Both the position numbers and the translations under genes were made by a program. The notes beneath the pieces were generated by a model. It ran no database searches, was not told the origin of the DNA, and was given only the letters and a program-made list of their open reading frames with translations. A stretch of DNA of 64,000 nt from Methylocystis sp. MJC1 (lineage in GTDB: Bacteria; Pseudomonadota; Alphaproteobacteria; Rhizobiales; Beijerinckiaceae), in NCBI RefSeq assembly GCF_026427715.1, contig NZ_CP107558.1:3007001-3071000 (forward strand). The letters are read 5' to 3'. Positions 17,107 through 25,219 of this stretch are shown here, one piece after another (within the stretch, counting starts at the first letter, position 1; each line of letters begins with the position of its first letter).

Positions 17107-19044
17107 TTACGCCGATTTGGCGGGGCGTGAGCCGCCAACAGCCAGTTCCTCCAGATTCGGGAAGGCGCCGAGCGGCTTGGGGCGGCTGACGAGATAACCT
17201 TGGATCTCGTCGCAGCCCAGGCTCTTGAGCGTGCGCAACTGCGCCTCAGTCTCGATTCCCTCGGCCGTCGTCCTGACACCGAGCTCCCGCGCCAGCCCGG
17301 TAATGGCGCGGATGATCGACGCTGTTTCTGGATTTTTGTCGGCCTCCTGAACGAAGGACCTGTCGATCTTGATCCGGTCGACGGGAAAAACCCGTAAATG
17401 CGACAAGGCGGAAAATCCTGTGCCGAAGTCGTCGAGGGCGATCGATATGCCAAGGCGCCGCAAGTCGTTCAGGCAGGCGAGCGTAGCGCTGTTCTCCAGA
17501 AAAAGCGCCGACTCGGTGATTTCGAGCTCGAGCCGGCGCGGGGAGAATTGACTTTCGCCAACGATCTTGGCGACCTCCAACGCAAAGCCGGGCTTGAGCA
17601 ATTGCGTCGGCGAGAGATTGACGGCGATGCGAAGCGGGTAAGGAAGCGATGCGCCGCGTGTGCAGGCCTCCTTCAAAACCCAGGCGCCGATGTCGCCGAT
17701 CAGCCCCATCCGTTCGGCAATATCGAGAAACAGCGGCGGGCTCAGCAATCCGTGGCCTGGCCGACGCCAGCGCAGCAGCGCCTCGAAGCCGGCGAGCTCG
17801 GCCCCGGCAAGATCGACGATCGGCTGGAAATAAAGTTCGAATTCCTGACGGGCGAGCGCCAGCTTGAGATCTTGCTCCAACTGCCAGCGAGAAGCGAAAC
17901 GGGCTTCGATCTCGGCGTCGAAAAAGCAGAATCGCCTGCGGCCGGCCAGCTTTGCCTCATAGAGCGCGAGGTCGGCCTTTTTCATCAGATCAGGAAGAGC
18001 CAGGCCGTCCTGCGGCGCGCGCGCGACGCCGATGCTGGCGCCGATGGAGGTGAAGACCCCGAAGCCGAAATCGACCGGCTCGCTAGCCGCCGCGATCAGC
18101 CGGCGGGCGAGCGCCTCTACATCCTGCTGCTTTGAGGCGGCTTGCTGGAGCACCACGAATTCATCGCCGCCAATTCTGGCGAGATACTCTCCGGAGCGCA
18201 GCACGCCCGAAATCCGCTTGGCGATGATTTGCAGCGCCGTGTCGCCGGCTTGATGACCGAGCGTGTCGTTGATGTTTTTAAAGCCGTCGAGATCGATCCA
18301 ATGGATCGCGAGGCAGGAGTCGTTCTTGACGGCCGCCGACACCGCCTCGCGCCCGCGCTTTTCGAACGCCGCGCGATTGGCGACCCCCGTCAGGCCGTCG
18401 AAATAAGCCAGGCGATGGATGCTCGCCTTGCGCTCCTCCTGCTCCAGAGCGATGGCGCAGAGATTGATGCAGGCCTCCACAATCGTGCGTTCGATCGCGC
18501 TCGGGCCACGGCAGGTGCGGTAATAGAAAGCAAAAGCGCCGATGACCCGGCCATCAGAAGCGCGGATGGGCGACGACCAGCAGGCGCGCAGCCCGATCGG
18601 CAGGGCCAGGTCCTTGAAGTCGGCCCAGAGCGGATCAGTGGCGATGTCCGTCACCTCGACGGATTTCCCGAAATAGGCGGCCGTGCCGCAGGACCCGACC
18701 GACGGACCGATGAGCAGGCCGTTGATCGCGGCGGAGTAATCCGCCGGAAGGCTGGGCGCAGCCTGCACATGGAGCCTTCCCAGAGAGTCCACGGAAAGAA
18801 TGGAACAGATGACGCCCGGCGCCAGCTGCTCGGCCTGAAGGCAGAGCCGGCTCATGATCGTCTTCACGGGCAAGTCGCGCGCGACACCTTCCAGCGCCGC
18901 GTGCTGAATCGCTTTCAGCCCGAGCATGGAAGGCTTCTTGCACCCGCTGCAATCCATGTCCGCCACATCCATGAAGCGCGTCCCGTGCCAGTCTGAAATC
19001 AGATGAATTGTCCCTCGTTCGCGATGCGTCTTGCGACAAAACAC
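17107..19044 (-). CDS. GAF-GGDEF-EAL cyclic-di-GMP enzyme
   Basis: A 645-residue protein predicted to make and/or break cyclic-di-GMP. Order: a short N terminus with a CSGC pair; a GAF sensor at about residues 45-195 (GSCGTAAYFGKSVEVTDIA); a GGDEF domain with intact IGGDEF near residues 290-296; and an EAL domain starting near residue 417 (FEALLRWRRP), with the catalytic-site runs NLSPTQLL, ELEITES, LDDFGTG and AEGIETEAQ. Both active sites look intact, so either activity is possible. The inhibitory site is RSGE rather than RxxD. No membrane segment is seen. The start at 19044 is uncertain; a Met at residue 25 is an alternative. The promoter region is shared with the divergent glycosyltransferase gene at 19190. 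Confidence 0.88.
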   Translation of the reverse strand: MFCRKTHRERGTIHLISDWHGTRFMDVADMDCSGCKKPSMLGLKAIQHAALEGVARDLPVKTIMSRLCLQAEQLAPGVICSILSVDSLGRLHVQAAPSLPADYSAAINGLLIGPSVGSCGTAAYFGKSVEVTDIATDPLWADFKDLALPIGLRACWSSPIRASDGRVIGAFAFYYRTCRGPSAIERTIVEACINLCAIALEQEERKASIHRLAYFDGLTGVANRAAFEKRGREAVSAAVKNDSCLAIHWIDLDGFKNINDTLGHQAGDTALQIIAKRISGVLRSGEYLARIGGDEFVVLQQAASKQQDVEALARRLIAAASEPVDFGFGVFTSIGASIGVARAPQDGLALPDLMKKADLALYEAKLAGRRRFCFFDAEIEARFASRWQLEQDLKLALARQEFELYFQPIVDLAGAELAGFEALLRWRRPGHGLLSPPLFLDIAERMGLIGDIGAWVLKEACTRGASLPYPLRIAVNLSPTQLLKPGFALEVAKIVGESQFSPRRLELEITESALFLENSATLACLNDLRRLGISIALDDFGTGFSALSHLRVFPVDRIKIDRSFVQEADKNPETASIIRAITGLARELGVRTTAEGIETEAQLRTLKSLGCDEIQGYLVSRPKPLGAFPNLEELAVGGSRPAKSA

Positions 19045-19189
19045 TTGATAGTTGCGCTGTTATCGAGATTGCGCGGAAAAGATTAATAAAGCTTAGCCGT
19101 AAATCTATGAATACATTGGGGGCGTCGCCCATTTACGCCCCCGCAAGCTCGCCTCGGTAGGGTTCCAGCTCCTTTTCCCTGGAGACGCC

Positions 19190-20422
19190 ATGTCCCCGTT
19201 CACCATCGTCATCTGCGTCGATCACGCCTTTGTCAGCGGCGGCCAATCCAAGGTCGCGATCGAAAGCGCGTTAGGTCTCAAGGCCGCCGGCGCCCGGGTG
19301 ATTTTCTTTTCCGCCTGCGGCCCGGTCGATCCGCGCCTAGAGGCGGCGGGCGTCGAAACCGTCTGCCTCAGCCAGCATGACATTCTCGGCAACCCCTCCC
19401 GCCTCGACGCGGCCCGGCAGGGGATCTGGAATTTCAAAGCCTCGAAGGCGCTCGCCGAGACATTGAGCGCGCTTTCGGGGGACCGGGCGATCGTTCATGT
19501 GCATGGCTGGGCGAAGGCGCTGTCGCCGTCGATCGCCAAGCCCATACAAGCGAGCGGCTTGCCGGCCGTCTATACGATGCACGAGTTCTTTCTGAACTGC
19601 CCCAATGGCGGCTTCTATAATTTCCAGAAAAACGAAGTCTGCCCCCTGCACCCCATGTCCTTGGCCTGCTTGAGGACAAATTGCGACTCGCGCAACTATC
19701 CGTTCAAACTCTGGCGCAGCGCCCGCCAGTTCGTCGCCGAGCATGTTGCGCATCTTGCGCAAACCTTCTCGGACATTCTGCTGCTCTCCGACCTGCAGGA
19801 GAAAGTGCTCGCCTCCTGTCTGCCGCCTGGCGCGGCCATCCATCGCGTGACCAATCCGGTGGAAGCCGAGCCGCTCGGCCATAAGGCGGACCAGACAGAA
19901 GGCGACTTCCTTTTCGTCGGCCGGCTTTCAGCCGAAAAAGGAGCGTTTCTCTTCGCCGAAGCGGCCCGGCGCGCGGGCGTGACGCCGATTTTCATCGGAG
20001 ACGGGCCAATCACCGACGAGCTTGCCGCGCGCTATCCGCAGGCCCGACTCCTGGGCTGGCGCCCTCCGGCGGAAGCGCGCGCGGCGATGCGTGCGGCACG
20101 CGTCCTGGTTTTCCCGTCGCTCTGGTACGAGACCTTCGGTCTCACCGCGCTGGAAGCCAAGGCCATGGGCACGCCGACGATCGTCGCCGATGGCTGCGCG
20201 GCGCGAGAGGCGGTGGAGCATGGCGTGACGGGATTGTGGTTCAAGAGCGGCGATGTGCAGTCTCTTGCGTCCGCCATTCGGGAATTGGGAAACGATGCGG
20301 TGGTCGCGCAAATGTCGGACAACGCCTATGACGCTTATTGGTCGTCGCCGGCGACGCTGGAGCGCCATGTCGCGGAAACCCTTGCGGTCTATGACCGGAT
20401 GCTTGCGCGCGAGACCGAATAG
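19190..20422 (+). CDS. Family 4 glycosyltransferase (GT-B fold)
   Basis: A 410-residue retaining glycosyltransferase of the GT4 type. The N-terminal domain has the glycine loop SGGQSKVAIESALGL. The C-terminal nucleotide-sugar domain has FVGRLSAEKGAFLFAEA, then FIGDGPITDEL, and the E-x7-E motif in WYETFGLTALEAKAMGTPTI. A Cys-rich patch (LNCPNGGFYNF, CLRTNCDSR) lies in the middle, as in several bacterial GT4 enzymes that act on surface polysaccharides. No other polysaccharide gene is adjacent, so the acceptor and sugar are unknown. It is cytoplasmic or peripheral. The A/T-rich gap at 19045-19189 probably carries divergent promoters. Confidence 0.85.
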   Translation: MSPFTIVICVDHAFVSGGQSKVAIESALGLKAAGARVIFFSACGPVDPRLEAAGVETVCLSQHDILGNPSRLDAARQGIWNFKASKALAETLSALSGDRAIVHVHGWAKALSPSIAKPIQASGLPAVYTMHEFFLNCPNGGFYNFQKNEVCPLHPMSLACLRTNCDSRNYPFKLWRSARQFVAEHVAHLAQTFSDILLLSDLQEKVLASCLPPGAAIHRVTNPVEAEPLGHKADQTEGDFLFVGRLSAEKGAFLFAEAARRAGVTPIFIGDGPITDELAARYPQARLLGWRPPAEARAAMRAARVLVFPSLWYETFGLTALEAKAMGTPTIVADGCAAREAVEHGVTGLWFKSGDVQSLASAIRELGNDAVVAQMSDNAYDAYWSSPATLERHVAETLAVYDRMLARETE

Positions 20423-20489
20423 CGCATCGACGCAGGCCCCTTCCTGCGGTAAGACCGTTTTCCGCTCGAACAGCTCGCATAGGGCTTTT

Positions 20490-20592
20490 GTCATTCCCCG
20501 CGGGCGAATAGTCCGAGCGGGAATCCTTAAGCCAAAATAGCGCGGGCTGCTCTGGATTCCCGATCGCTCGCTTCGCGAACGTCGGGAATGAC
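20490..20592. repeat. Family A palindromic repeat, copy 3
   Basis: gtcattccccgcgggcg to cgtcgggaatgac, between the glycosyltransferase gene and the ABC importer; it ends 12 bp before the next start codon. The right-hand hairpin is on gatcgctcg/cgcgaacgtc. It occupies most of the 182-bp intergenic gap. Confidence 0.85.
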
Positions 20593-20604
20593 ACAGGGAA
20601 CCAC

Positions 20605-21573
20605 ATGAAGCGCCGCCTCGCCTTTCTCGCCGCCGCCATTCTTCTCGCGGCGCCCGCACACGCGGAAAAACTGCGCCTCGCCTTGCAGAAGACCGGCACG
20701 AGCGGCTGGGAGATGGCGGTCGTGAAGGCTTTCGGCCTCGACAAGGCGGCAGGACTAGAGCTCGAGGTGACGGAGCTGGCCTCGCCGGAGGCCGGCAAGA
20801 TCGCCATCCAAGGCGGAAGCGCGGATATCATCGTCTCGGACTGGCTCTGGGTCGCGCGCGAGCGCGCCCAAGGCGCGAAGCTCACGCTTTACCCTTACTC
20901 CTCCGGGGTCGGCGCGGTAATGACGCGGGACGCGTCGATCAAAAGTGTGAAAGACCTTATCGGCAAAAAAATCGGCGTCGCCGGCGGGCCTTTGGATAAA
21001 AGCTGGCTGATGCTCGAAGCCTTCGCGCTGAAACAAGGCGTCGATCTCGCGAAAAGCGCCACCATCCTTTATGGCGCGCCGCCGCTCATCGCCGAAAAGG
21101 CGCTGCAGGGCGAAATCGACGCGGCGCTGGAGTTTTGGAATTTCGCCGCCGATCTCGAAGGCAAGGGTTTGGCGCGCGCGATCGACATCGTCGATGTGGA
21201 GAAGGCGCTCGGCGCCAAAGGCAATGTCGTCATCACCGGCTATGTGTTCGACGAGGCGTTCGCGTCGAAGAACAAAGGCGCGCTGACCCGATTTTTCGCG
21301 ATGGCGGGCAAAGCCAAAGCGCTCATCGCCACGGACGACAAAGCCTGGGCGGCGGCGGCAAGCCGCATCGGCCAGAAGGACGCCGCGACGCTCGACATCT
21401 ACCGCAAGCGCTATGTCGCGGGAATCCCCAAGCGACCGATCGCGGAGGAGGAGAAGGACGCCGCCGCGCTCTACAAAGTGCTGGCCGAAACCGGGGGCGA
21501 GAAGCTCGTCGGCCCCGGCAAGACCCTCGCGCCGGGAACCTTCTACAAAGGCCTCGAGGCCGCCGCGCGTTGA
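20605..21573 (+). CDS. ABC importer, periplasmic substrate-binding protein (SsuA/NMT1-like)
   Basis: A 322-residue binding protein. A signal peptide covers residues 1-20 (LAFLAAAILLAAPAHA, cleaved before EKLRL). The mature part has the periplasmic-binding fold of the NMT1/SsuA/TauA group: LALQKTGTSGWEMAVVKAFG, GGSADIIVSDWLWVARERAQG, and KIGVAGGPLDKSWLMLEAF. This group brings in sulfonates, taurine, nitrate or thiamine precursors; the ligand here is not predictable, and no desulfonation gene is nearby. The stop TGA overlaps the TTG start of the permease, showing tight operon coupling. A family A repeat separates the operon from the gene upstream. Confidence 0.85.
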   Translation: MKRRLAFLAAAILLAAPAHAEKLRLALQKTGTSGWEMAVVKAFGLDKAAGLELEVTELASPEAGKIAIQGGSADIIVSDWLWVARERAQGAKLTLYPYSSGVGAVMTRDASIKSVKDLIGKKIGVAGGPLDKSWLMLEAFALKQGVDLAKSATILYGAPPLIAEKALQGEIDAALEFWNFAADLEGKGLARAIDIVDVEKALGAKGNVVITGYVFDEAFASKNKGALTRFFAMAGKAKALIATDDKAWAAAASRIGQKDAATLDIYRKRYVAGIPKRPIAEEEKDAAALYKVLAETGGEKLVGPGKTLAPGTFYKGLEAAAR

Positions 21574-22325
21574 TCCGCCTCATATCGCTCGCGACGCTTC
21601 TCGGCCTCTGGCAGATCGGCGCATGGCTCTCGGAGCCGCGCCGCTTGCCCGGGCCGGCGCTCGTATTCGAGACGATCATGGAGGAAGCGCGTTCGGGCGC
21701 GCTGTTTTCCAATCTCGCCATCACGCTCGCGCGCGTGATCTCGGCCTTCGTTCTCGCCATGAGCCTCGGCGCGGCGATCGGTTATCTGATGGGCCGCAAC
21801 AGGATCGCCGACCGTCTGCTCGACCCGTGGCTCGTCGCGCTGCTCAATCTGCCGGCGCTGGTCGTAATCGTATTGGCCTATGTCTGGGCGGGGTTGACGG
21901 AGGCCGCCGCCATCGGCGCCGTGGCGCTGAACAAGCTGCCGAACGCCGTCGTCGTGATCCGCGAAGGCGCCCGCGCGCTCGATCCGCAGCTCGAGGAAAT
22001 GGCGCAGGCCTTCAAGTTTTCGCCGCCCACGCGATTGCGGCATGTCGTCCTGCCGCAGCTTGCGCCCTATTTCGCCGCCGCGACGCGCTCGGGCCTCTCG
22101 CTCGTTTGGAAAATCGTGCTCGTCGTCGAACTGCTGGGGCGCTCCAACGGCGTGGGTTTCGAGATCAATATGGCGTTTCAGCAATTCGACATGAAGCTGC
22201 TGTTCGCCTACGCTCTTCCCTTCGTCGGCCTCATGCTCGCCGTCGAAACCTTTCTGGTGCAGCCTCTTGAACGACATGTCGCCCGCTGGCGGCGCGGCGG
22301 CGCTCGACGTCGCGATCGCGCATAA
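21570..22325 (+). CDS. ABC importer, inner-membrane permease (SsuC-like)
   Basis: A 251-residue permease with about six hydrophobic segments (LISLATLLGLWQIGAWL, VISAFVLAMSLGAAIGYLMG, LVVIVLAYVWAGLTEAAAIG). The cytoplasmic EAA loop that contacts the ATPase is visible as LEEMAQAFKFSPPTRLRHVVLP. The start is TTG at 21570, overlapping the binding-protein stop (TTGA). The 3' end overlaps the ATPase gene by about 50 bp. The tail is basic (RRGGARRRDRA). The TTG start with a four-base overlap fits translational coupling. Confidence 0.85.
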   Translation: MIRLISLATLLGLWQIGAWLSEPRRLPGPALVFETIMEEARSGALFSNLAITLARVISAFVLAMSLGAAIGYLMGRNRIADRLLDPWLVALLNLPALVVIVLAYVWAGLTEAAAIGAVALNKLPNAVVVIREGARALDPQLEEMAQAFKFSPPTRLRHVVLPQLAPYFAAATRSGLSLVWKIVLVVELLGRSNGVGFEINMAFQQFDMKLLFAYALPFVGLMLAVETFLVQPLERHVARWRRGGARRRDRA

Positions 22326-23019
22326 GGATCATAGGAGCGCCGACGGGCGGCCGCTGCGCGCGCTCGACGATCTGCGCCTGACGCTGCCGATCGGACAGGC
22401 GGGCGCCCTCGTCGGGCCGTCCGGCTGCGGCAAGACGACCCTGCTGCGGCTGATCGCCGGGCTCGACCATGATTATGCCGGCCATATTCACCTGCCCGCC
22501 CATGGCCGGCTCGGCATGGTGTTTCAGGAACCTCGCCTGCTGCCCTGGCGCAGCGTCGCCGACAATATCCGCATCGCCGCGCCGGAGGCGACGGAGGACG
22601 CGATCGCCGCGCTGCTCGACGAACTTTCGCTCGCCGAACATGCGACGCATTATCCGGGCGAATTGTCGCTTGGCCTGGCGCGGCGCGTGGCGCTCGCGCG
22701 AGCGCTCGCCCTGGAACCCGACCTTCTCATCCTCGACGAGCCGCTCGTGTCGCTCGACGCCGCGCTCGCGCGGGCGCTTCGCGACAAGATCGCGGCGCTG
22801 ATCGACGAGAAGCGCATCACGACGCTGATCGTCACCCATGACCTCGCGGAGGCGATCGCGCTCGCGGACCGGATTTTCCTGCTCTCGCCACGCCCGGCCC
22901 GCGTCGTCGCGACGCTCGATATTGCGACGCCGCGCGGGCGGCTTAGCAAGGAAGCGGCCGAGACGCTGGAGGCGCAGGCGCGCGAGGCCTTGGCCGCGAC
23001 GCGACGCAAGACTTCATAG
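22276..23019 (+). CDS. ABC importer, ATP-binding protein (SsuB-like)
   Basis: A 247-residue ATPase that powers the importer. Walker A is GPSGCGKTT, the Q-loop is VFQEPRLLPWRSV, the signature is LSLGLARRVALARAL (a variant of LSGGQ), Walker B is LLILDEPLVSLDA, and the H-loop is LIVTHDLAEAI. The ATG at 22276 is taken; an in-frame TTG at 22267 would add three residues. It overlaps the permease gene. QEPRLLPWRSV and the LIVTHDLxEA context are typical of the nitrate/sulfonate/taurine group. Confidence 0.88.
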   Translation: MSPAGGAAALDVAIAHKDHRSADGRPLRALDDLRLTLPIGQAGALVGPSGCGKTTLLRLIAGLDHDYAGHIHLPAHGRLGMVFQEPRLLPWRSVADNIRIAAPEATEDAIAALLDELSLAEHATHYPGELSLGLARRVALARALALEPDLLILDEPLVSLDAALARALRDKIAALIDEKRITTLIVTHDLAEAIALADRIFLLSPRPARVVATLDIATPRGRLSKEAAETLEAQAREALAATRRKTS

Positions 23020-23076
23020 CCTGCGAAAGTGGAGGTGATACGCCCCCTCCCTGCCCCTCCCCCGGGACGGCTATCG

Positions 23077-23607
23077 TTACGCCGTCCACTCTTTACGCAG
23101 GATGGCGTACTGCATCGTGTTCTCGAATATTGCTGCGCCTTCGTCATCGGTCACGAAGGATACGAACTCTTTAAACAACCCCTCCCTCCGCATCCCCAAT
23201 CTTTCGCACAAGCGCTGCGAGGCGAGGTTATCTTCTTCCACATAGGCGTAGAGACGCCGGGCTCGCTTCACCGTGAACAAGTAATCGAAGAGCGCCCGCG
23301 CGGCTTCGGAGGCGTAACCGGCGCCGCCGAAATCCGCGTTGAAATTCCACCCCACTGAATATGTGTCGGGAGGCTCGTGGACACAGAACAGGTCGCCGAT
23401 CAGCCTGTCGACGCTCCGCAAGCACACAGCGATATGCTCATCACTGCGACTGCGGGCCTCCATTTCCACTTGCGCAGCGTCGAGATCTGCGAGTCTGAGA
23501 GAGGCGAAACAATTCGACCTTGGTTGGCGCAAATAGGTAAACAGATCGGCGGCGTCGCCCTGCCTGAAATTTCTCAAAATCAGTCGGTCGGTTTCGATAA
23601 CGTCCAT
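23077..23607 (-). CDS. GNAT-family N-acetyltransferase (RimJ/RimL-like)
   Basis: A 176-residue acetyl-CoA-dependent acetyltransferase. It opens with IETDRLILRNFRQGD, the RimJ/RimL-type start, and has the acetyl-CoA-binding A motif as NADFGGAGYASEAARALFDYLF, then YAYVEEDNLASQRLCERLGM. RimJ/RimL relatives acetylate ribosomal protein N termini, amino acids or antibiotics; the substrate here is unknown. Translation ends inside a C/T-rich, repeat-like stretch (23040-23080). It is convergent with the ABC importer operon. Confidence 0.8.
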   Translation of the reverse strand: MDVIETDRLILRNFRQGDAADLFTYLRQPRSNCFASLRLADLDAAQVEMEARSRSDEHIAVCLRSVDRLIGDLFCVHEPPDTYSVGWNFNADFGGAGYASEAARALFDYLFTVKRARRLYAYVEEDNLASQRLCERLGMRREGLFKEFVSFVTDDEGAAIFENTMQYAILRKEWTA

Positions 23608-23759
23608 TCGAACTTCCTGTCAGGTTTCATTCTTCCTTCCCCCATAAACGGCGTCGACCGCGGCAATAGCGTCGGCGCCCGCTTTTGGCCGTTCACCCAG
23701 GCATCGACCATGTCGGCCCACTCCTGGAGCATATTCACGATTAGCACTGTGGATGAAGG
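23577..23759 (-). pseudogene. Possible integrase C-terminal remnant
   Basis: Read on the minus strand from about 23730, one frame gives MLQEWADMVDAWVNGQK then RAPTLLP. This resembles the extreme C terminus of tyrosine recombinases found on rhizobial genomic islands, where a catalytic Tyr helix is followed by such a WAD...DAW tail. No catalytic Arg, His or Tyr is present in what remains, and the frame runs on into the GNAT gene start. The match is short and the call tentative; it may be non-coding. Confidence 0.25.
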
Positions 23760-23768
23760 CCGCGATCA

Positions 23769-23809
23769 ACCCCCTCTCACGCGAAGCGGGGGAGGGTCGG
23801 GGAGGGGGC
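23769..23809. repeat. Family D (GGGGAGGG-type) repeat, partial copy
   Basis: accccctctcacgcgaag followed by cgggggagggtcggggagg is an imperfect inverted repeat. It resembles the repeat after metY at 37452-37588. Confidence 0.5.
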
Positions 23810-23841
23810 CTCTCAGCCCTGAACGACCGGCGACATTGCGG

Positions 23842-24375
23842 ATTGGTTTAGACCGGGGACATCCCTGAATTAGTGTCACGGTTCCATCGCGGAGCGCAGC
23901 CGAGCACGCGGCGGAGCGAAGCGGTGGAACGACGCGCGGTCGAGTACGCCGAGATCTCGGCCGCAGAAACGAACTTATATAGCCGCCATTTTCGGCGACG
24001 CCGACCAGCTCTCCCGTCAGCGCCTCGCCGACGAACACGGTCTCGCCGCGCCACTTGATCGCGCCCGCCGATCGGACCCGGCGCACCTCATGGTCCGCGC
24101 CATGCCAAGGCTCCCCGATCCTCGCGGCGGCAGGGCGCGATGCGGTAGCGCGGGCGGCTTTTGCCCGAGCGCCTCGTGCGGGCGCTCCTCGTTATAGACG
24201 CGACGGAACAGGTCGAAGCGCGCCTGCTGCTCGATCCAGTTGCCCGCCGGAGGCTCTCGCGGCGCCGCCGCCAAACGTAAAACGTCTCGCGACTGACGCC
24301 GTAGCGGCGACACAGATCCGAAACCGCATATGCGCCCGTATCAAAATCCCGGAACAACGAAATCCGTTCTTCCAC
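23842..24375 (-). pseudogene. IS481-type transposase, multiply frameshifted
   Basis: Reading from 24375, three short frames together recall an IS481/integrase-core transposase. The N-terminal helix-turn-helix (DLCRRYGVSRETFYVWRR) is in one frame. The C-terminal core end (FDLFRRVYNEERPHEALGQ) is in a second. The final beta-rich domain (IKWRGETVFVGEALTGELVG) is in a third. The central DDE region of about 200 residues is missing, and at least two frame changes separate the pieces. The plus-strand motif gaccggggacat at about 23849 is typical of the terminal region of such elements. It lies directly upstream of hpnG and may have replaced that gene's original promoter. Confidence 0.7.
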
Positions 24376-24484
24376 GACCCCATCAGCTATCTCGCCGGTT
24401 CATACCGCCTGCTTCCCTGTTTACCGTTGACTTCGCCTTCCGAAACATCGGAGGTAGAAGCCGGTTGGTAAGCAGGGAGACGCC

Positions 24485-25219
24485 ATGACGCTCGTTCAGA
24501 GCCGACGCAGGGAGGCGGTCCGGACAGAAGCGCCCGGCCCCGTGCTCGTCGTCACCGGCATGAAGCGTGAGGCGGCCTGCGCGATGGGGGACGGCGTCGT
24601 CGTCCTTTGCAGCGGCGCCAGCGTCACGCGCCTGCGCGTCGAGCTCGACGGGCTAAATGGACAGCGCTTCTCGGCGATTGTGAGCTTCGGTCTCGCCGGC
24701 GGGCTCGATTACGCGCTGCGCCCGGGCGATATCGTCGTCGCGGACACTGTCGTTTCCGGCGCGGCGCGCCATGAGACGCATGGCCACCTCTCCAGCGCAT
24801 TGTCGGAAGCCGTCGCCGCCGCGGGCTGCAAAGCCGTTCCGGGCGCGATCGTGGGCGTCGATGTACCGGCCATGGATAGGATGAGCAAGGCGTCGCTGCG
24901 CGAATCAACGCGCGCCCATGCCGTCGACATGGAATCCCACCTCGCCGCCGAATACGCCCGCGACTGGAGAATCCCCTTTGTCGCGCTGCGCGCCATCAGC
25001 GATCCGGCTTCCCGCGCCCTGCCGCCGCTCGCCGCCAAGGCGCTGACGCCCGAGGGCGACGTCGACGGAAAAATTGTGGCGCGCGAACTGCTCCGCGCGC
25101 CACGTCAAATCGGCGAATTGATCCTCGCGGGCCTCGATTCCCGCGCGGCCTTCGGCTCCTTAGGCCGCTGTGGACCGCTTCTCGGACCGCTCGCGCGCCT
25201 CATGCTCGCGGATCTCTGA
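24485..25219 (+). CDS. hpnG: Hopanoid-associated phosphorylase HpnG
   Basis: HpnG removes adenine from adenosylhopane, giving ribosylhopane on the way to bacteriohopanetetrol and related extended hopanoids. The 244 residues have a purine-nucleoside-phosphorylase-like fold: VVTGMKREAACA at the N terminus, IVSFGLAGGLDYALRPGDIVVAD (the phosphate/ribose-binding loop), and AHAVDMESHLAAEYA with the ME(S) motif that holds the ribose. ATG at 24485 follows ggagacgcc. The 3' end overlaps hpnH, which lies on the other strand, by 60 bp. The upstream region is a broken transposon. HpnH immediately next door supports the assignment. Confidence 0.88.
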   Translation: MTLVQSRRREAVRTEAPGPVLVVTGMKREAACAMGDGVVVLCSGASVTRLRVELDGLNGQRFSAIVSFGLAGGLDYALRPGDIVVADTVVSGAARHETHGHLSSALSEAVAAAGCKAVPGAIVGVDVPAMDRMSKASLRESTRAHAVDMESHLAAEYARDWRIPFVALRAISDPASRALPPLAAKALTPEGDVDGKIVARELLRAPRQIGELILAGLDSRAAFGSLGRCGPLLGPLARLMLADL

